A stretch of DNA of 41,806 nt from the NCBI GenBank assembly GCA_017608345.1, contig JAFCGA010000009.1, positions 1 through 41,806 on the forward strand, written 5' to 3'. The stretch's first letter is position 1; each line of letters begins with the position of its first letter. The translations under genes and the position numbers were made by a program. Below the pieces are notes generated by a model. It had not been told where the DNA came from, did no database searches, and saw only the letters and a program-made list of their open reading frames with translations. This stretch comes from Candidatus Pacearchaeota archaeon. Lineage in GTDB: Archaea > Nanobdellota > Nanobdellia > UBA10117 > JAFCGA01. Shown here one piece after another: positions 37,914 through 41,806 of this stretch.

Positions 37914-39668
37914 TTATTTCACAGTAACCGATTTAGCTAGATTTCTTGGCATATCTGGATCGCATCCGCGGAGGAGTGCGAGTTGATAAGCTAAGATTTG
38001 AATAGGGATTATTTGAATTAGTGGATTAAATTCTCCAGCGTCACGTACTTTTATATAGAAATCAAAAACCATATTGTTCTTTGGGCCGATTCCGATAATG
38101 TATGCGCCCCGAGATTTTAGCTCGACAGCATTGTTAATTATATCCTTCTCTGTTTCAGAGGAAGTAAAGACTATGCAAGGAGTTCCGTGTTCTATTAGTG
38201 CTATTGAGCCGTGCTTGAGTTCTCCGCCAGCATATGCCTCGGCGTGGATGTATGAAACTTCTTTTATCTTAAGTGCGGCTTCTAGCGCAGTTGGATACTG
38301 CAAACCCCGACCGATTAAATATATGCTCGGGGCGTATCGGAGTTTTTCTGCAAGTCGGCGTACAAATCGACGCGTGTTTTCAGAAGTAAGATAATAAATA
38401 TGTCTCATTAGCTCTTTAATCATGGCTTTTCCGTCTTCGAATTTATTTGCTAGGGCATATGCTAGTAAGGTGAGAATTGCTAGCTGGGAAGTATATGCTT
38501 TCGTTGAAAGGACGCAGATTTCTGGGCCAGCCCCCTGCAAGATAGATCTATCTGACTCTCGGACGAGTGTAGAACCCATTACATTGACAATAGAAATTAC
38601 TTTTGCACCGTGTTCCTTGGCTGCTCGGATTGCTGCGAGAGTATCAGCAGTCTCACCGCTTTGAGAGATAGCAATAACTAAGCTTTCTGGGACGATGAAA
38701 TGTTGAAAATAAGGGAATTCAGATGCTATACAGAAATTTACATGCACTTTCGCGATCTTTGAAAAGAGATATAGTCCGTGCATACAAGCATGCGCCGCGC
38801 TCCCGCAAGCTACAAAATATATTCCTTTTGCTTCTTTTATTTCTTTGACTATATTTTCAATCTGTTTAGTATCAATCGCTGTGGCGCGGGAAACAACCTC
38901 TGCTTGCTCGCTAATCTCTTTTAGAAAAAAATGATCGAATTTTCCTTTCTGAGCTTGCTCAGGGCTCCATTCAATCGTGCTAATCTCTCGTTTTACTGGT
39001 ATATCTTTAGCGAGATTGAATATCTTTAGGTCTGAATTAATGATTGCTAGATCCTGATCTTCTAGGAAAATTACCCGGCGAGTATATTTTAGAAAAGCTG
39101 GAATGTCTGAAGCTACAAAGAATTCTTTGTCGCCAATACCGAGGACTAATGGTGCTTCTCTTCGAATGGCAATTAGTGAATCTTCGTCTGCGTGGAAGGC
39201 GACTATTGCATACTGGCCTTCTAAGTGTTTTAGTGATCGTTTGGCAGCTTCTATGAAATTATAGCCTTTTTGCATATGATATTCTATTGTTATTGGAATA
39301 ACTTCTGTGTCTGTATCTGATTTGAACGTGAATCCTTGCTTTGTCAAAAATTCTCTCTGGGCTTGATAGTTTTCAATAATTCCGTTGTGGGCAACAGCTA
39401 TATTTCCGTCATTTGAGAGATGCGGATGAGCATTCTTCGCTACGGCCTCGCCATGTGTGGCCCAACGCGTGTGTCCCATCGCAAAGTTCGAATCAAGGTC
39501 GAGAGTTGCGTTTCCAAGCTTTCCTTCCTTTTTTTCTACGATAATCTTTGAATTACTCTTTGCAGCAATACCCCAAGAATCATAGCCACGGTATTCTAAG
39601 CTTTTTAATCCTTCAAGAACGATATTTACCGCGTTTTTTGGCCCCTTGTAGCCGATTATTCCACACAT
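37914..39668 (-). CDS. glmS: Glucosamine--fructose-6-phosphate aminotransferase (isomerising)
   Basis: 584 aa. Cys2 (MCGIIGYKG) is the N-terminal nucleophile of the glutaminase domain, with GHTRWATHG and NGIIENY. Two SIS isomerase domains follow (YFVACGSAAHACMHG, ISQSGETADTLAAI, then YLIGRGLQYPTALEAALKIKEVSYIHAEAYAGGELKHG). The end PRNLAKSVTVK is the standard active-site tail. It makes glucosamine-6-phosphate from fructose-6-phosphate and glutamine. With the two GlmU-like genes it forms most of a UDP-GlcNAc route. GlmM is not in the window. Confidence 0.97.
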   Translation of the reverse strand: MCGIIGYKGPKNAVNIVLEGLKSLEYRGYDSWGIAAKSNSKIIVEKKEGKLGNATLDLDSNFAMGHTRWATHGEAVAKNAHPHLSNDGNIAVAHNGIIENYQAQREFLTKQGFTFKSDTDTEVIPITIEYHMQKGYNFIEAAKRSLKHLEGQYAIVAFHADEDSLIAIRREAPLVLGIGDKEFFVASDIPAFLKYTRRVIFLEDQDLAIINSDLKIFNLAKDIPVKREISTIEWSPEQAQKGKFDHFFLKEISEQAEVVSRATAIDTKQIENIVKEIKEAKGIYFVACGSAAHACMHGLYLFSKIAKVHVNFCIASEFPYFQHFIVPESLVIAISQSGETADTLAAIRAAKEHGAKVISIVNVMGSTLVRESDRSILQGAGPEICVLSTKAYTSQLAILTLLAYALANKFEDGKAMIKELMRHIYYLTSENTRRFVRRLAEKLRYAPSIYLIGRGLQYPTALEAALKIKEVSYIHAEAYAGGELKHGSIALIEHGTPCIVFTSSETEKDIINNAVELKSRGAYIIGIGPKNNMVFDFYIKVRDAGEFNPLIQIIPIQILAYQLALLRGCDPDMPRNLAKSVTVK

Positions 39669-39759
39669 TGTAATGGTTCTTTGTTTATTTGAGTTATAAT
39701 ATTTATGAAACTCAAATATAGATCGAAGATATTTTATAGCTAAGGAGCTAGAATTAAAG

Positions 39760-39906
39760 ATGGACTACAAAAAGCTAGGCTTCAAATGCCATTTCTTTCT
39801 CTTGCGAAGAGAAAGAACTAGGCGTCCAAGAAAGAGAAGCATCTTGCTCAGCTCCTTCGGAGCTTCGAAACAAACGCTCACTAATCAGCTCGCTATAGAA
39901 ATATGA
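39760..39906 (+). CDS. Leader ORF copying the GatE N-terminus
   Basis: 48 codons. It begins MDYKKLGFKC, which is the usual archaeal GatE start (the intact gene starts MNYSKIGFKS), then diverges into a basic, hairpin-encoded sequence. Its TGA overlaps the gatE ATG as ATGA. ATATTTTATAG (39729-39739) lies 26 nt before this ATG and no TATA box precedes the gatE ATG, so transcription likely begins here. Two perfect hairpins lie inside: TTCTTTCTCTT/AAGAGAAAGAA (39793-39817) and AGCTCC/GGAGCT (39850-39864). It is either a remnant of an older start or a coupling peptide. Confidence 0.6.
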   Translation: MDYKKLGFKCHFFLLRRERTRRPRKRSILLSSFGASKQTLTNQLAIEI

Positions 39907-41333
39907 ACTATTCAAAAATTGGCTTCAAATCCGGATTAGAAATTCATGCTCAGCTAAATGTAGGCAAGCTATTCTGCTCGTGTCCATCAATCTTAAGGCA
40001 AGATAAGCCACACTTCACCATTAAGCGAGAGCTAAGACCTCTCGCAGGAGAGACTGGCGAAGTTGATGTAGCAGCAGCTTATGAAAAGAAAAAACAATTG
40101 TATTATATTTATGAAGGCTATGAAGATTCAACTTGCTTAGTTGAGCTAGATGAAGAACCACCGCATGAAGTTAATCTTGAAGCTCTGAACGTTGCGTTGA
40201 CTGTTGCTAAAGCACTGCACTGCGAGTTCCCGGACGATGTCCAAGTTATGCGGAAGACTGTTGTCGACGGTTCCAATACTTCTGGCTTTCAAAGGACAGC
40301 GTTAATTGGAATGAATGGTTGGATTAAGACTAGCTTTGGCAAAGTTGGGATTAATTATTTGATTTTAGAAGAAGATGCAGCTAGAAGGACAGCTGAGAAG
40401 AGTAAAGTCTCAGTTACTTATCGGTTAGATCGGCTAGGGATTCCTCTGCTAGAAATTGTCACAGCCCCAGACATGAAAACGCCTGAGCAAGTCGCAGAAG
40501 TTGCTAAACTACTCGGCGGATTAGTTAAATCAACGGGTAAAGCTATGCGCGGAATCGGAACAATTCGTCAAGATGTTAATATCTCAATCAAAGGACACTG
40601 CCGCGTTGAGCTAAAGGGTGTGCAGGATCTGCGGATGATGAATAAGTATGTTGATCGCGAGATTGAACGACAAAAAACTAGCAAAAAAGATAAACAGCAT
40701 GTAAGAAATGTCAAGCAGGACTTCTCTTCAAAATATCTCCGACCGCTACCGACCGCGGCGAGGATGTATCCCGAGACAGATCTTCAGCTAATCAAAATAA
40801 CTAAGCAGATGATTGATTCTGTTAAAATTCCTGAATCTCGCGAGAGCAAGATGAAGCGATATCTCGGAATGGGTCTAAGCGATGATCTGGCTAAAGAAAT
40901 TGTTCGATCAGATAAATCAGACTTATTCGAAGAGTTCGTTGAGAACTATAAGAAGAAAGTTGCTCCGAAACTAATTGCTTCGATTATGACTTCGACAGCT
41001 AAAGAAGTCAAGCGAAAGCTGGGATTAGCTAGCTTTGAGCCAGATTCTCAGTTATTAGATAGGATTTTCTTAGGTCTAGCGGGCGGGGACAAGACAACTC
41101 CTCGATTAGTTAAAGAATCTGTTTTAGATATTCTACTAGCAGTTGCCAAAGGAAATGATCTCTACGAAGTTTTGAATAAATATAAGCTTCTTTCAGATAC
41201 TGGGCTGAAAAAAGAGGTTAATAAATTGAAGAAGCAGTTCTCAAAGGTTCCCTCGAATAAACTAACTGGAATTATAATTGGTAAGTTGAGAGGTCGAGCA
41301 GATCCTAGGAAGATTATTCAGTTATTGAATTAA
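39903..41333 (+). CDS. gatE: Glutamyl-tRNA(Gln) amidotransferase subunit E, short form
   Basis: 476 aa. SGLEIHAQLNVGKLFCSCPS, ELDEEPPHEVN, VDGSNTSGFQRTALIG, RLGIPLLEIVTAPDM and VELKGVQDL are the GatE/GatB cradle motifs, and the C-terminal helical tail region is present. Archaeal GatE is usually about 600-640 aa. Here the AspRS-like GAD insertion after the VELKGVQDL region is missing, and DREIERQ leads within about 25 residues to YLRPLPTAARMYPETD. It recognises and amidates Glu-tRNA(Gln) with GatD. It overlaps the leader ORF by 4 nt. Confidence 0.93.
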   Translation: MNYSKIGFKSGLEIHAQLNVGKLFCSCPSILRQDKPHFTIKRELRPLAGETGEVDVAAAYEKKKQLYYIYEGYEDSTCLVELDEEPPHEVNLEALNVALTVAKALHCEFPDDVQVMRKTVVDGSNTSGFQRTALIGMNGWIKTSFGKVGINYLILEEDAARRTAEKSKVSVTYRLDRLGIPLLEIVTAPDMKTPEQVAEVAKLLGGLVKSTGKAMRGIGTIRQDVNISIKGHCRVELKGVQDLRMMNKYVDREIERQKTSKKDKQHVRNVKQDFSSKYLRPLPTAARMYPETDLQLIKITKQMIDSVKIPESRESKMKRYLGMGLSDDLAKEIVRSDKSDLFEEFVENYKKKVAPKLIASIMTSTAKEVKRKLGLASFEPDSQLLDRIFLGLAGGDKTTPRLVKESVLDILLAVAKGNDLYEVLNKYKLLSDTGLKKEVNKLKKQFSKVPSNKLTGIIIGKLRGRADPRKIIQLLN

Positions 41334-41806
41334 CAATGCCCTGCTACAGCCATCCATCCACCAAAAATGTATGCGAATAATGCTCCAAACCCAGTAACGA
41401 GCCCAGGCATATGCATCCAATCTACTGATTGTTCTATATTACTCTCGTTTCTTCGTATGGCATCTTGTAGTGGATCATAAGCTTGAGAGAATTTTTCGGT
41501 ACCTGGTTTTAGATCGGGATTCGCGATTATTGCATCCAACCCTTCTATCTGATTATTTATTGATGATTTAATTGTATCAAAGTTAGATTCAGGATTCTGG
41601 TTAAACCAGGAGGGATCTCCATGATAATTTTTAAGCCTGCTTTTTGCTATAACTAGTTGTTCTCTAGCTTCTGCTGGATCATAAGCTACGCCCGCTGTTT
41701 TAACATGACCTTGAGCTTGTTCTACAGGAATAACATTAATAAAATAATTACCTGCGCAGTGGATAGTCATACAGACTGCACCCGCAAGCAATCCGAGACC
41801 AATTCC
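41330..41806 (-). CDS. Membrane protein with periplasmic-type helical domain (partial)
   Basis: The frame stays open to the right edge, so the N-terminus is missing; at least 158 residues are seen. A hydrophobic segment at the visible start (GIGLGLLAGAVCMTIHCAGNY region, listed only in part) is followed by about 90 soluble helical residues (DPAEAREQLVIAKSRLKNYH). A final membrane segment (LVTGFGALFAYIFGGWMAVA) ends the chain. It converges with gatE, overlapping by 4 nt. Function unknown. Confidence 0.6.
   Translation of the reverse strand, partial: GIGLGLLAGAVCMTIHCAGNYFINVIPVEQAQGHVKTAGVAYDPAEAREQLVIAKSRLKNYHGDPSWFNQNPESNFDTIKSSINNQIEGLDAIIANPDLKPGTEKFSQAYDPLQDAIRRNESNIEQSVDWMHMPGLVTGFGALFAYIFGGWMAVAGHC

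Noticed and set aside
39788-39932. Recent insertion with a simple target-site duplication in gatE
   Set aside because: The two copies of the GatE start differ at several bases although GGCTTCAAAT is identical, so it is not a fresh transposition; no transposase or element ends are seen.
1-41806. CRISPR arrays, rRNA genes and intact insertion sequences
   Set aside because: No regularly spaced repeats, no rRNA-like sequence and no transposase were seen.

Overview
This window reads as an AT-rich archaeal chromosome. Archaeal hallmarks include RNA polymerase subunits D, N and P, TFE, eL43 (L37Ae) and eL18 (L18e), prefoldin beta, the KEOPS subunit Pcc1, archaeal Elp3, GatD/GatE, an ATP-dependent DNA ligase, FtsZ with SepF, TrmB-type regulators and tRNA genes with bulge-helix-bulge introns. 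Many genes look leaderless: an A/T-rich TATA-like box lies about 26 nt before the start codon. Genes inside operons instead carry GGAGG-type Shine-Dalgarno sites. Very short spacers, small hypothetical proteins and a trimmed GatE suggest a small-genome lineage (DPANN-like is my guess). The sequence alone does not prove a phylum.

Layout. 1-3.8 kb: a translationally coupled operon of a radical SAM enzyme, a DUF3419/BtaA-like aminocarboxypropyl transferase, a cyanophycin-synthetase-like ATP-grasp ligase and a methyltransferase, facing a winged-helix regulator. 3.8-8.3 kb: regulator, a Ser/Gly-tailed protein, an HD protein, a membrane protein and unknowns. 8.4-11.2 kb (minus): TatD, a small membrane protein, SepF, UPF0147, prefoldin beta, Pcc1, RpoP and L37Ae. 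11.3-11.6 kb: an interrupted tRNA-Ser. 11.7-13.2 kb: small unknown genes. 13.3-17.6 kb: the S13-S4-S11-RpoD / L18e-L13-S9-RpoN cluster with an embedded tRNA-Leu. 17.7-19.6 kb: site-2 protease, TFE and tRNA-Gln. 19.7-25.7 kb: Elp3, SppA, TrmB and other regulators. 25.8-28.9 kb: a duplicated-promoter locus next to DNA ligase. 28.9-32.5 kb: nitroreductase, FtsZ, Nudix and repeat-rich spacers. 32.6-41.8 kb: GatD, an amino-acid permease, split GlmU-like genes, GlmS, GatE and a partial membrane protein.

Functional links. GatD/GatE would amidate Glu-tRNA(Gln), and a tRNA-Gln(UUG) gene is present. Elp3 and Pcc1 serve tRNA modification at U34 and A37. SepF and FtsZ form the division core. GlmS plus the two GlmU-like halves point to UDP-GlcNAc synthesis.

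Most notable: (i) a tRNA-Ser(GGA) gene interrupted by two non-canonical introns (D-loop and T-loop); (ii) a tRNA-Leu whose spliced anticodon reads AAG; (iii) many perfect hairpins in spacers, ribosomal-protein leaders and both tRNA-Ser introns; (iv) a 44-bp exact promoter duplication plus a DNA-ligase 3'-end remnant around a C39-like gene, which looks like two alternative alleles joined in tandem; (v) a short leader ORF before gatE that copies the GatE N-terminus; (vi) the four-enzyme radical SAM operon.
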